NCBI GenBank assembly: GCA_002297815.1
Contig: DBKH01000086.1
Span: 1-14,446 of the forward strand
Length of the DNA stretch: 14,446 nucleotides
Direction of reading: 5' to 3'
Source: Bacteroidales bacterium UBA755
GTDB lineage: Bacteria > Bacteroidota > Bacteroidia > Bacteroidales > UBA932
The notes beneath the pieces are model-generated. The model was not told the DNA's origin. It saw only the letters and a list, made by a program, of their open reading frames with translations, and did not search any database. The position numbers and the translations under genes were made by a program. The number at the start of each line of letters is the position of its first letter. Within the stretch, counting starts at the first letter, position 1. Shown in pieces: positions 1-9,800 of this stretch.

Positions 1-1415
1 CTTGGCAGCACTTCTACAACTCTACTTTCAACGAGAAGTACAAGGCTGACGGAACACTGCCTACAGCGTCGGACTACTATCTGAGCGCCCCTAACGTGTT
101 CAAGACTGAATATTTCCTCGTCTCTTTCTTCGGGCGTGTGAACTATTCATTCAACGACCGTCTTCTTGTGACAGCCACCCTGCGTAACGATGGTACCTCA
201 CGTTTCGCCAACAACAAGTGGGGTCTCTTCCCTTCTGTGGCCGTAAGCTACAACTTCGCCAAGGAGAAGTTCATCGCGAACAGTGATGTCGTTTCCGCTT
301 TGAAGCTTAGGCTCAGCTGGGGACAGACAGGTCAGCAGGACCTCCAGTCCGGTGACTATCCTACACTGTCATCCTACAAGTACAACACGAACCAGTCGAT
401 GTTCGTTTTCGGTGACAAGACGATCACTCCGATCACTCCGCTCGGCTACAACGCTGACCTCAAGTGGGAGACCACCACGACCTACAACGTCGGAGTTGAC
501 TACGGTTTCCTCAATGATAGGATTTTCGGTAGCGTGGATGTCTATAAGCGTGACACCAAGGACCTGCTGAACCGCACTCCTGTGGCTGCCGGTGCCAACC
601 TTTCCAACTATCTGAACGCCAACATCGGTGACCTTACCAACAAGGGTGTCGAGTTCGAGATCAACGCCATCCCTGTACAGACAAGGGACTGGAGCTGGAC
701 CCTCGGTTTCAACGCAACCTTCAATGAGACAAAGATTTCAAGGCTGACCACCGATGACGAGCGTGCCGACTATTTCGGAATCGAGACCGGTGACATCGCC
801 GGAGGTACCGGAAACAAGATTCAGATTCACCAGACCGGTCACGCCCCTAACTCGTTCTTCGTCTACAAGCAGGTCTATGACACTGACGGCAACCCTATCG
901 AAGGCCTCTATGCTGACCTGAACAACGACGGTAAGATCGACAACAACGACAAATACTGCTTCCACAAGGCCGCCCCGGATTGGACATTTGGCTTCAACAC
1001 CCAGTTGGCCTACAAGCAGTGGACCCTCGCGGTTAGCGCACACTCCAATGTCGGCAACTATGTCTACAATAACATAGCCTCCAATGGAGACCTCCTTACC
1101 GACCTCTGGGCCAACAACTTCGTGAACAACCGTTACTCTACGGCAAAGGAACACAACTTTTCTTCATACGCCCAGTATTGGTCTGACATCTACATCGAGA
1201 ACGCCTCGTTCCTGAAGATTGATAACATCACTCTCAGCCGCTCATTCAACTTCGGCCAGAAGAACCCGATGTCGTTCAATGTCTTCGCTACGGTGCAGAA
1301 TGTCGCCACTTTCACCAAGTATGGCGGAATCGATCCTGAGATTTTCTCCGGAATCGACAACAATATGTATCCGAGACCTCGTACTTACATCCTTGGTGTC
1401 AAGTTCAACTTCTAA
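1..1415 (+). CDS. susC: SusC-type TonB-dependent outer-membrane transporter, C-terminal part (5' end outside window)
   Basis: The frame is open from the window edge (first full codon at 3) to TAA at 1413-1415, giving about 470 residues of a protein that is usually near 1000. The sequence is typical of the SusC/RagA beta-barrel: alternating aromatic and polar strands, the motif GRVNYSFNDRLLVTATLRNDG near the start, a WGQTGQQ segment, and a C-terminal strand ending in FNF, as expected for a barrel inserted by the BAM machinery. The plug and TonB box lie upstream and cannot be seen. SusC proteins import oligosaccharides across the outer membrane with a SusD lid. The susD gene starts 13 bp downstream, followed by SusE/F and amylase genes, so the substrate is inferred to be starch-derived maltooligosaccharides. 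An internal GTG at 96 is not the start, because homologous coding continues upstream of it. Confidence 0.93.
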   Translation, partial: WQHFYNSTFNEKYKADGTLPTASDYYLSAPNVFKTEYFLVSFFGRVNYSFNDRLLVTATLRNDGTSRFANNKWGLFPSVAVSYNFAKEKFIANSDVVSALKLRLSWGQTGQQDLQSGDYPTLSSYKYNTNQSMFVFGDKTITPITPLGYNADLKWETTTTYNVGVDYGFLNDRIFGSVDVYKRDTKDLLNRTPVAAGANLSNYLNANIGDLTNKGVEFEINAIPVQTRDWSWTLGFNATFNETKISRLTTDDERADYFGIETGDIAGGTGNKIQIHQTGHAPNSFFVYKQVYDTDGNPIEGLYADLNNDGKIDNNDKYCFHKAAPDWTFGFNTQLAYKQWTLAVSAHSNVGNYVYNNIASNGDLLTDLWANNFVNNRYSTAKEHNFSSYAQYWSDIYIENASFLKIDNITLSRSFNFGQKNPMSFNVFATVQNVATFTKYGGIDPEIFSGIDNNMYPRPRTYILGVKFNF

Positions 1416-1428
1416 TGCGTCATAAATC

Positions 1429-3033
1429 ATGAAAAAGATAATCAAATATACAGCGATCGCCCTTGCAGCGACGATGCTCGCTGGTGCGGCAACTTCCTGC
1501 ATTGGTGATCTTGATGTCAAGCCTATTGATCCGAACCTTGAACTTCCGGAGGATGTTCTCAACAGTCAAGATGCCTTCACTGCTCTTCTGGCGAAGTGCT
1601 ACCAAGGGCTTTCCTGCTCATCTTCCACTGGCCCTAGCGGAGACCCCGACATTGAGGGCGTTGAAGGTGGCTATGGTCAGTATATGAGAGCCCTGTTCAA
1701 CATGGAAGAACTTTCTACCGATGTGGCAACCTGCTGCTGGAACGATGGAAACCTTTTTGATATTCATAACATCAATTGGGACGCTTCCAACGAGTTTGTG
1801 CTTTCGATGTACTACAGAATCTATTTCCAGATCGGTCTTTGCAACGAGTTTATCCGCCGCTCCAATGCTAGCGACATCAGTGGCTACACACTTAAGAATG
1901 CCTACATCGCTGAGGCCCGTGCGTTGAGACTGTTCAGTTACTACCACGCCATCGACATGTTCGGCAATGTGCCTTTCGCTACTGACGAACAGTCAGTAGG
2001 TTCAACAGGAGCGGAGCAGATTTCCCGTGCTGATCTCTTCGACTGGATGGTTAGCGAGTGCAACGATCTGCTTAACGGCAGCGACCTTGCCGAACCTGGA
2101 AAGAATGAATATGGCCGCTGCGACAAAGGTATGGTACAGATGATCCTTGCCAAGCTTTACCTCAACGCTGAGGTTTGGAAGGGTACACCGATGTATGCGG
2201 AAGCTGCCGCTGTCTGCGAGAAGATAATCAATGAATATCCTCTCCACACCAAGAGTCACGGTGAGTATAGTGCATGGCGTGAACTCTTTATGGCAGACAA
2301 CCATCTTTGGACGGCCAACACCACCTACAACGGTGACGAGATCATTTTCGTTGTGGAGCAGGATGGTATCCTTGTTCAGTCCTACGGTGCGACTAATTAC
2401 CTTGTCTTTGGTTGCACAGGAGGCAAGATGGATGCTGCTGCCATCGGAATCTCTTCTGGTTGGGGTGGACTTTCAATGACCGGTGCCTTCACAAGCAAGT
2501 TTGAGGACGGTGACCTTCGTGCCACGTTCTATACCGGAGAAGAGTTCGACCAGTATATCGATGCTATACGTCGTGAGTCTGACAGTTGGTCAAACGGCTG
2601 GAAGTCAATGAAATTCCTGAATGTGAACCACGATGGAAGCAAGGCTCAGGCCGATGGTTTCGTGGACACAGACTGGCCTGTTTTCCGTTCGGCTGACGCC
2701 TACCTGATGTACGCTGAGTGCGCAGCCAGAGGAGCCGCTGACAAGGCGAAGGGACAGAACTACCTTGACGCTGTCCGCGCCAGAGCCGGAGTAGGCAGCA
2801 TAGCCCTCACTCTTGACAACATCATTGACGAGCGAGGACGTGAGCTCTACTACGAAGGCTTCCGTCGTCAGGATCTCATCCGTTTCGGTCTCTTCACATC
2901 TGATAAGTACCTTTGGGAGTTCAAGGGTGGCGTTCAGGCCGGAAAGGCGGTTGACGAGCACTTCAATCTGTATCCTATCACATCCGGTGAGCTGAACGCC
3001 AACGGTAATCTTAAGCAGAACCCTGGATATTAA
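1429..3033 (+). CDS. susD: SusD/RagB-type glycan-binding outer-membrane lipoprotein
   Basis: This 534-residue protein has a lysine-rich, hydrophobic leader ending in the lipobox ATSC, so Cys24 should be lipidated. Acidic residues follow shortly after (CIGDLD), consistent with surface exposure. Family features are the helical TPR-like segment around residues 158-183 (EARALRLFSYYHAIDMFGNVPF-type), a second TPR-like segment at about 235-270, the motif GRELYYEGFRRQDLIRFG near residues 470-485, and the usual C-terminal LYPI...NPGY ending. SusD proteins bind polysaccharide and act as the lid over the SusC barrel. The gene sits 13 bp after susC and 6 bp before the SusE/F-like gene, so it is almost certainly cotranscribed with both. 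Starch specificity is inferred from the neighbouring amylases, not from the binding residues. Confidence 0.95.
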   Translation: MKKIIKYTAIALAATMLAGAATSCIGDLDVKPIDPNLELPEDVLNSQDAFTALLAKCYQGLSCSSSTGPSGDPDIEGVEGGYGQYMRALFNMEELSTDVATCCWNDGNLFDIHNINWDASNEFVLSMYYRIYFQIGLCNEFIRRSNASDISGYTLKNAYIAEARALRLFSYYHAIDMFGNVPFATDEQSVGSTGAEQISRADLFDWMVSECNDLLNGSDLAEPGKNEYGRCDKGMVQMILAKLYLNAEVWKGTPMYAEAAAVCEKIINEYPLHTKSHGEYSAWRELFMADNHLWTANTTYNGDEIIFVVEQDGILVQSYGATNYLVFGCTGGKMDAAAIGISSGWGGLSMTGAFTSKFEDGDLRATFYTGEEFDQYIDAIRRESDSWSNGWKSMKFLNVNHDGSKAQADGFVDTDWPVFRSADAYLMYAECAARGAADKAKGQNYLDAVRARAGVGSIALTLDNIIDERGRELYYEGFRRQDLIRFGLFTSDKYLWEFKGGVQAGKAVDEHFNLYPITSGELNANGNLKQNPGY

Positions 3034-3039
3034 TAGATT

Positions 3040-4806
3040 ATGAAAAAGTTATTTTACACGATAATCGCATTTGCGGGAATCCTTGCAGCTTCCTGCTCAA
3101 CGGATGAGGACAAGCTTGTCTTTGATCCTTCATCCTCTGTGGCTCCGTCATTGGGAACCCTTGCCGGAACCACGCTCGCTTCTGACGGTGCTGATCTGAC
3201 TTTCGAGTTCACACAGCCGACTTACAACATCGATGCTGCGAAGCTCTACACACTTTACATCTCTGATTCTCAGGATTTCACCAAGCAGGAGAAGCTTGCT
3301 GCCACAGTAAGCGGCACGACCGTCACTGTCAAGCAGTCAGCCCTTAACTCCGCCATCCTCAATCTGGGCGGTATGGCTGACGCTGAGTTCACGGTCTATC
3401 TCAGACTTGATTCATGGGTGGCAAACAACAAGAACACGGCTGTGGAGACCTCGTTGACACAGTCCAATGTGATTTCCGCCACATTCGTTCCTTACAACCA
3501 GCTGATTCTTGATAAGGATGTCTATGACCACGTCTGGGTTCAGGGTGACTACTGCGGCTGGAGCCACGACAAGAGCCAGTTCCTCTACAACTACAGCAAG
3601 GACGGCAAGACTTTCACAGGTGTTGTTGACTTCGCTGACAAGGCAGCGAATGGAATCAAGTTCACGGGAGCGGCTTCTTGGGATGCCTCAAGCGGTAACT
3701 GGGGTTCTGCGGCTCAGGCCGAGGAAGCCGAGGCCAATAGCATTAAGCTCATCAACGGTGACGGCTCACAGAACATCATCTGCTACAGCAAGCGTTTCTA
3801 CGGATTCACCCTCGACAAGAACTCTCTTGTCCTTACCAAGGACTGGGGCGCTGATGTCATCGGAATCGTTGGCGCGTTCAACAATTGGGGTGCGGATCCG
3901 GACATCGAGATGAACTACAACAAGGACTATGTTCGATTCTGGGCTGACGCTGAGTTCTCTTCCGACACCGAGATCAAGTTCCGCGCTGACGCTGCTTGGG
4001 ATTTCAACTGGGGTAAGGACGGCAACGTTGGTGGCGACAACATCGCTGTCAGCGCTGGTAAGTACCGTATCTATCTCGACCTCAACAAGAAGACAGTCGA
4101 GCTCAGCACCTCAATGTACGGAAAAGACGAGCCAAATGCCAGCGGCAGTGAGCCGGAGCCGGAGAAACCGGCAGTTTGGTCTCTCATCGGAACAATCGCC
4201 GGAGACAATTGGACCGCTGACGTAGATATGTCCAACATCGAAGGTGAGGTATGGATCGCCAGAAGCGTGAGCCTAACCGCCAGTGATGAGTTCAAACTTC
4301 GTTTCGGACACGACTGGGCGGAGACCGCTGGAGGCACAGAGGCCAACTCAAAGAGCACGATCGATCCGGAGAATCCTTATGATGTATTCAAACCTGTGCT
4401 TGGAACAGCTTTCGCGTCAGGTGGGATGAACATTCAGGTCGGAATCGAGGGCATCTACGATGTCACCTACGACAATGCAGCCAAGACCATTCTCGTGGAG
4501 AATCACAAGGCTCTATTCTCGCTGATAGGCGACATCAACGGCTCCGGTTGGGGCAAGGATTTCGTTATGACACAGGACGGTGATGTCTGGACAAGCCCTG
4601 TAGTGACAATCGGTGGCGAGTTCAAGATCCGCTACGATTCCTCTTGGGATGACGCGAACACTTATGGTGTCAGTGACGGAACAACAGTCGAGATTGGCAA
4701 GGAGTTCACTCTTGTTCAGCCGGGTGGAAACATCAAGGTTCCCCAGGCCGGTGACTACAAGGTGATCTTCAACGCGAAGACCCTCACCGTGACCATCCAG
4801 AAGTAA
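3040..4806 (+). CDS. SusE/SusF-like multi-module starch-binding surface lipoprotein
   Basis: The 588-residue protein has a lipoprotein leader ending AASC (Cys19), followed by STDED, an acid-rich patch typical of Bacteroidetes lipoproteins exported to the cell surface. Residues about 30-150 look like the SusE N-terminal Ig-like domain. Four beta-rich modules follow, with the recurring pattern of a glycine/tryptophan entry strand and a later K(F/L)R(A/F/Y) strand: about 163-268, 272-358, 378-487 and 490-588. Module 2 has VGAFNNWG and IKFRAD. Modules 3 and 4 begin SLIG and carry FKLRFG and FKIRYD. A Pro/Glu-rich linker (about 362-377) separates modules 2 and 3. SusE and SusF of Bacteroides thetaiotaomicron are two separate, smaller starch-binding proteins; here one gene occupies their place between susD and susG. 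It is probably non-catalytic and holds starch at the surface. Confidence 0.85.
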   Translation: MKKLFYTIIAFAGILAASCSTDEDKLVFDPSSSVAPSLGTLAGTTLASDGADLTFEFTQPTYNIDAAKLYTLYISDSQDFTKQEKLAATVSGTTVTVKQSALNSAILNLGGMADAEFTVYLRLDSWVANNKNTAVETSLTQSNVISATFVPYNQLILDKDVYDHVWVQGDYCGWSHDKSQFLYNYSKDGKTFTGVVDFADKAANGIKFTGAASWDASSGNWGSAAQAEEAEANSIKLINGDGSQNIICYSKRFYGFTLDKNSLVLTKDWGADVIGIVGAFNNWGADPDIEMNYNKDYVRFWADAEFSSDTEIKFRADAAWDFNWGKDGNVGGDNIAVSAGKYRIYLDLNKKTVELSTSMYGKDEPNASGSEPEPEKPAVWSLIGTIAGDNWTADVDMSNIEGEVWIARSVSLTASDEFKLRFGHDWAETAGGTEANSKSTIDPENPYDVFKPVLGTAFASGGMNIQVGIEGIYDVTYDNAAKTILVENHKALFSLIGDINGSGWGKDFVMTQDGDVWTSPVVTIGGEFKIRYDSSWDDANTYGVSDGTTVEIGKEFTLVQPGGNIKVPQAGDYKVIFNAKTLTVTIQK

Positions 4807-4818
4807 TATTCATGTTTT

Positions 4819-4860
4819 TCAGACGCACCCGAAGGGAAGAATATGTCCGGGTGCGTCTGA
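4819..4860 (+). terminator. Intra-operon hairpin, possible attenuating terminator or mRNA processing/stability element
   Basis: There is a perfect 13-bp inverted repeat (TCAGACGCACCCG at 4819-4831 and CGGGTGCGTCTGA at 4848-4860) with a 16-nt loop, 12 bp after the SusE/F stop codon. The following bases, TTTATTATATT, are T-rich but not a clean run of T. This could be a leaky intrinsic terminator that lowers amylase expression relative to the binding proteins, or a 3'-end stabiliser for the upstream message. The hairpin itself is directly visible; its role is inferred. Confidence 0.6.
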
Positions 4861-4879
4861 TTTATTATATTCGTAAATT

Positions 4880-6883
4880 ATGAAACGCTCGTCATTCCTC
4901 TTTGGCCTTTTAAGTTTGATCGTGTCAGCCGCTTTCCTTGTGGGATGCGACAAGAACGGCACTGCACCTGAACCTGCTCCGACCCCGGAGCCTGTCACTC
5001 CGGAACGCACCGGAGAATCGGGAATATCCTACCAGCTGCTGGTCTATTCATTCGCTGACAGCGATGGCGACGGTTGCGGGGACTTCAGAGGAATCCAATC
5101 CAGACTTGACTATCTGAAGGAGATGGGGGTACAGGCTCTCTGGCTTTCCCCGATCCACAAAGCTTCATCCTATCACGGGTATGACGTTCTGGACTATTCC
5201 AGCGTCAATCCCGACTACGGCACCGAAGCCGATTTCAAATCCCTCCTGGACGCGGCACACGCCAAAGGGATCAAGATTTATCTTGACTATGTGCTGAACC
5301 ACACTTCCAAGAATCATCCGTGGTTCCTTGACGCGAAACAAAGCGCGGACAGCCAGTACCGCGACTATTATATCTTCTCCGACAACCCTCAGGCTGACAT
5401 CCGTGACGGCAAGATTCCGATGATCGCCACTGAGGGCGCGCGTGGCTACGATTCCGGTCAGTGGTTCTCCGCTGTCACCGGAGTTGACGGCAAATTGAAA
5501 GTGAAGTTTACCCTAACCTTGGACAATTCCGGGAAACCTTCGACCCTCAAGATGGACAAGGTGGACGAAGTGACCAACTCCGGAAGTCAGAACTCAGGAA
5601 TATGGCTGTACTACGGGGATGCCAGCATGGAACAGTTCTACAAGACCGGAGCTAAGGAATGCTCTCTGTCTCTGGAATTTGAGTCTTCCTGGGGAGTTCT
5701 CGTGAGAACCAGTCAGACCCAATGGGACTCCTACAAGTACGGAGCTCCTTCGGGGAAGAACCAACTTTCCTACGGCACTCCTCTTGCGCTTTCAAACTCC
5801 AATGCCCAAGACATACTTCTGCCTGGAATGACCACAACGATGTACCACTCTCATTTCTGGACGCCATACTTTGCTGATCTGAACTATGGTCCGGTGGAGA
5901 CCTGTGAGCAGTCGGGCGCTTTCAAATCCGTCTGCGAGTCCGCTGACAGATGGATCAGGATGGGAGTTGACGGTTTCCGTCTGGATGCTGTCAAGCACAT
6001 CTACCACAATGCCAATTCGGACGAGAATCCGACTTTCTTGAAGAAGTTCTATGACCACTGCAATGCAACCTTCAAATCCGCAGGAGGGCAAGGCGAGTTC
6101 TATATGGTCGGTGAGCAGATGAGTGATGCGGACGAGGTGGCACCATATTACAAAGGCATTCCGGCCCTCTTCGAGTTCAGTTTCTGGTGGAGACTGAAGG
6201 ACTGCATCAACGGCGGCAACGGAAGTTCGTTTGTCGGGACGATTCAGGGTTATCAGAAACTATACTCCGGCTACCGTTCCGACTACATCGAGGCCACGAA
6301 ACTGTCAAACCACGATGAGGACAGGACTGGCAGCGACCTTGGAAAGAATGTTGACAAGATGAAACTCGCTGGAGCTGTGCTGCTTACAGCCGGCGGCCAG
6401 CCATACATCTATCAGGGAGAGGAACTTGGTTATTGGGGGAGCAAATCGGGTGGTGATGAATATGTCCGCACACCGATTATGTGGAATGCCGACGGCTCTT
6501 CCCTTGCCGATGGCAAACTGAGCGGCAAGGTGGACAAATCCATGCTGACATCCTCGATCTCTGTCGAGAGTCAGGCCAAGGACGAGAACTCAATCCTCAA
6601 TGTCTATCGCAAGTTCGGTGTTCTGAGGGATGAATATAAAGCCCTGGCCAAAGGCTCGTTCGATTACTGTTCGGCTGCCGCTTCAGTGAGCTCAGTCTCG
6701 GCTTGGTACCGCTCTTGCGAGGACCAGAAAGTGCTGGTTGTCCACAATTTCTCCGGTGGCAACGCCACCGTGAACCTCCCGTCCGACAAACTGGACAACG
6801 CCATAGTCACCAACGGTGCTGTCAAGGTGAACGGCACCAAGGTGACTCTGGGGGCATATTCATCGGTAGTATTCCTGCAATAA
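4880..6883 (+). CDS. susG: SusG-type surface alpha-amylase lipoprotein (GH13 with inserted CBM58-like module)
   Basis: The 667-residue lipoprotein has a leader ending LVGC (Cys23, followed by DKNG) and a Pro/Glu-rich spacer to about residue 43. The GH13 catalytic barrel carries the expected motifs: a calcium-site loop DSDGDGCGDF (60-69), region I DYVLNHTS (136-143), region II GVDGFRLDAVKH with nucleophile Asp369, region III GEQM with acid/base Glu412, and region IV LSNHDE with Asp479. Residues about 198-318 interrupt the enzyme and resemble the CBM58 of B. thetaiotaomicron SusG (ESSWGVLVRTSQTQWD; Trp271 and Trp282 are candidate sugar-stacking residues). A small beta domain closes the C-terminus (about 590-667). 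The role is endo-cleavage of alpha-1,4-linked starch at the cell surface. It follows the SusE/F gene by 73 bp and precedes the fusion amylase by 15 bp. Confidence 0.93.
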   Translation: MKRSSFLFGLLSLIVSAAFLVGCDKNGTAPEPAPTPEPVTPERTGESGISYQLLVYSFADSDGDGCGDFRGIQSRLDYLKEMGVQALWLSPIHKASSYHGYDVLDYSSVNPDYGTEADFKSLLDAAHAKGIKIYLDYVLNHTSKNHPWFLDAKQSADSQYRDYYIFSDNPQADIRDGKIPMIATEGARGYDSGQWFSAVTGVDGKLKVKFTLTLDNSGKPSTLKMDKVDEVTNSGSQNSGIWLYYGDASMEQFYKTGAKECSLSLEFESSWGVLVRTSQTQWDSYKYGAPSGKNQLSYGTPLALSNSNAQDILLPGMTTTMYHSHFWTPYFADLNYGPVETCEQSGAFKSVCESADRWIRMGVDGFRLDAVKHIYHNANSDENPTFLKKFYDHCNATFKSAGGQGEFYMVGEQMSDADEVAPYYKGIPALFEFSFWWRLKDCINGGNGSSFVGTIQGYQKLYSGYRSDYIEATKLSNHDEDRTGSDLGKNVDKMKLAGAVLLTAGGQPYIYQGEELGYWGSKSGGDEYVRTPIMWNADGSSLADGKLSGKVDKSMLTSSISVESQAKDENSILNVYRKFGVLRDEYKALAKGSFDYCSAAASVSSVSAWYRSCEDQKVLVVHNFSGGNATVNLPSDKLDNAIVTNGAVKVNGTKVTLGAYSSVVFLQ

Positions 6884-6898
6884 ATTATTTGACATTAT

Positions 6899-9800
6899 AT
6901 GAGACGCACTCTATCTATCTTGCTGACAGCTCTTGTGGCATTCTCCTGCGCTCCCAAAGCGGAGGTGGCCGTGGAAGAGCCGGACTGGACCCGGAACGCT
7001 GTGGTCTATGAGTTGAACACCCGCCAGGCGACCGCTGAGGGCACATTCGCGGCAGCCGAGAAGAAACTCCCGGAGCTCAAGGAGTTGGGCGTGGATGTGG
7101 TCTGGCTGATGCCTGTCTATCCGATCGGAGAGAAGGGCCGCAAGGGAACCCTTGGTTCCTACTACGCCATCAAGGACTACTGCGACATCAATCCTGAGTT
7201 CGGAACCCTTCAGGATTTCGACCATTTTGTGCAGTCGGCGCACGACCTTGGACTCAAGGTCATCATCGACTGGGTGGCCAACCACACCTCTCCGGATCAT
7301 CCTTGGGTCACTGAGAAACCTGCCGACTGGTACGTCCGCGATGCGAGCGGCAACACGATCGTTGAATATGATTGGACGGACATCGCGAAACTCAACTACG
7401 CGTCCAAGGAGATGCGGGCTGAGATGGAGAAGAGTATGCGTTTCTGGCTGGACAGAGGAATCGACGGATTCCGGTGCGACGTGGCCTTTCAGGTGCCGCA
7501 AGACTTCTGGACTGATGCCTTCTCGAAGTTCAGGTCTGAATATTCCCGCAGACTTTACTTCCTCGCCGAGGGTGAGGAGGCTTGGCTGCACGAGGCCGGC
7601 TTCGATGCCACCTACGCATGGAAACTACACCATCTGCTGAATGACATCGCGCAGGGAAAAGCCAACGCTGACAGCCTTGTCCGCTATGTGGAGTGGAATG
7701 CTGCCACCTATCCGTCAAACGGTTACAGGCTCTCGTTCACTTCCAACCACGACGAAAACTCATGGAATGGTACTGAATATGAAAGGATGGGTGACGCTTG
7801 GAAGGCCATGGCAGTCCTCTGCTGGACCCTTCCGAACGCCCAGCCGTTGATCTACACGGGTCAGGAGGTCGGCTACAACCACCGTTTCGAGTTCTTCGAG
7901 AAGGATCCGATGCCAGATTGGCACCACAACGCCACCACGGATTTCTACACTTATCTTAATAAGGTAAAGCACGCCCATCCGGCTCTGTCTGCCGACAATC
8001 CGTCATTCGAGGTCGTTTCCTGCACGGATTCCGGACTGGTCTTCAAGCGCAGCCTTGATCAGGACAGCGTCATCGTCAGCGTTCAGCTGAAGGCTCCGTG
8101 GAACTGGAGCATAGATGTCCCTGAGGCCAGGATTTCGCATGTGGAGCCTCCGAGCTGGTGGGTCGGGATGAAAACTCCGCTCCAGCTGATGATCCACGGA
8201 GATGCCATCGCTGACTATGATGTCAGGATCGAGGGCGAGGGTGTCAGCGTAAAAGAAATCCATAAGGCTGAGAGCCCTAATTATCTGTTTGTTGACGTGG
8301 CCATCAGCCCGTCAGCCAAACCCGGAGAGTACGGAATCATATTCACAAAAGATGGTAAGTCCTTCCGCTATCCGTACCAGATTGCCGCGAGGGAGGAAGG
8401 TTCAGCCGAGCGTGGCAGCTTCACAACTTCGGATCTTATTTATCTGATCTGCCCTGACCGCTTTGCGAACGCTGACAAAGGAAACGACAACACGGATGAC
8501 ACAGCCGAGAAGGCTGACCGGAGCGAGCCGTTTGGCCGTCACGGTGGTGATTTGCAGGGTATCATCGATCATCTGGACTATATCGCCGACCTTGGCGCTA
8601 CCGCCATCTGGTGCACTCCGCTTCTGGTTGATGACCAGCCGAAGGAGTCCTACCACGGTTATGCCTGCGGTGACTACTACCGCATCGACCCTCGTTTCGG
8701 CAGCAATTCCCAGTACAAGGAATATGTCTCCAAAGCCCACGAGAAAGGCCTCAAAGTGATAATGGACATCGTCACAAACCATTGCGGCACAGGACATTGG
8801 TGGATGAAGGATCTGCCTTTCAACGACTGGATCCACCAATTTCCTAAATATACCGACTCGAACATCGCCTTCTCCACGGCGATGGATCCGAACGCCTCCC
8901 AGTACGATTCCAACCTTCAGGTCAGCGGCTGGTTCGTGCCTTCGATGCCGGACATGAACCTCGACAATCCGTTCATGCTGAAATATTTCCAGCAGTGGGC
9001 GATTTGGTGGACAGAATATTCCGGACAGGACGGTCTGCGTGTGGACACCTACCCTTACAACGAGAAAGTCCCGATGAGCAAGTGGTGTGAGGCCGTGATG
9101 AATGAATATCCCAACCTTAACATCGTAGGGGAGTGCTGGGACACCAACATCGACCAGCTTGCCTACTGGCAGGGCGGCAACGCCAACCGTGACGGTTTCG
9201 ATTCGCATTTGCCTTCAATTATGGATTTTCCTCTTCAAGAGGCTGTCAATGCCGCTCTCTGCGAGGATGAACCGCAATGGGGACAGGGTATGGTCCGGGT
9301 CTATTCGGCTCTCTCACACGATGCCACCTATCACGATGTGTCCAAGATGCTGATATTCCTGTCCAACCACGATCATTATCGTGTCGCTGACGCATGGAAG
9401 CAGAACCCAGACAAGCTGAAGATCGCCTACACTCTTCTGGCCACAGTCCGTGGAATCCCTCAGATTTTCTACGGAGACGAGATGGGATTCGCCACCGGTA
9501 AGTCTTACAAGAGCGATGGTGAGTTGAGGATGGATTTCCCAGGCGGCTGGGAAGGCGACAAGGTTGACCTTTTCACCGAGGAAGGCCGTGCCTCCGCCAC
9601 CGTTTCGGTAGGTGGAAAAACTATCCCGCAGGGACAACTCGCTGAGCTTCACGACTATGCCAAGACCCTCTTCCAGTGGAGAAAGGGTAAGGATGTGATC
9701 CATAACGGCCGCACGATGCACTTCCTCGGCCGCGACAACACCTACGGCTTCTTCCGCTACAACGACACCGACAAAGTCTTCGTCTATGTGAACAACTCCC

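Noticed and set aside
4866..4873. TATATTCG as a promoter -7 box for susG
   Set aside because: It matches the consensus imperfectly and lies only 6 bp before the ATG, so the transcription start would fall inside the gene.
6911..7591. 226-codon open frame on the minus strand
   Set aside because: It overlaps the first GH13 domain of the fusion enzyme, including regions I and II. No domain, signal peptide or gene-like context supports it.
8402..9208. 268-codon open frame on the minus strand
   Set aside because: It lies wholly inside the second GH13 domain of the fusion enzyme, whose catalytic motifs are intact. Its composition (rich in V, G, H, R) is that of an antisense shadow created by codon bias.
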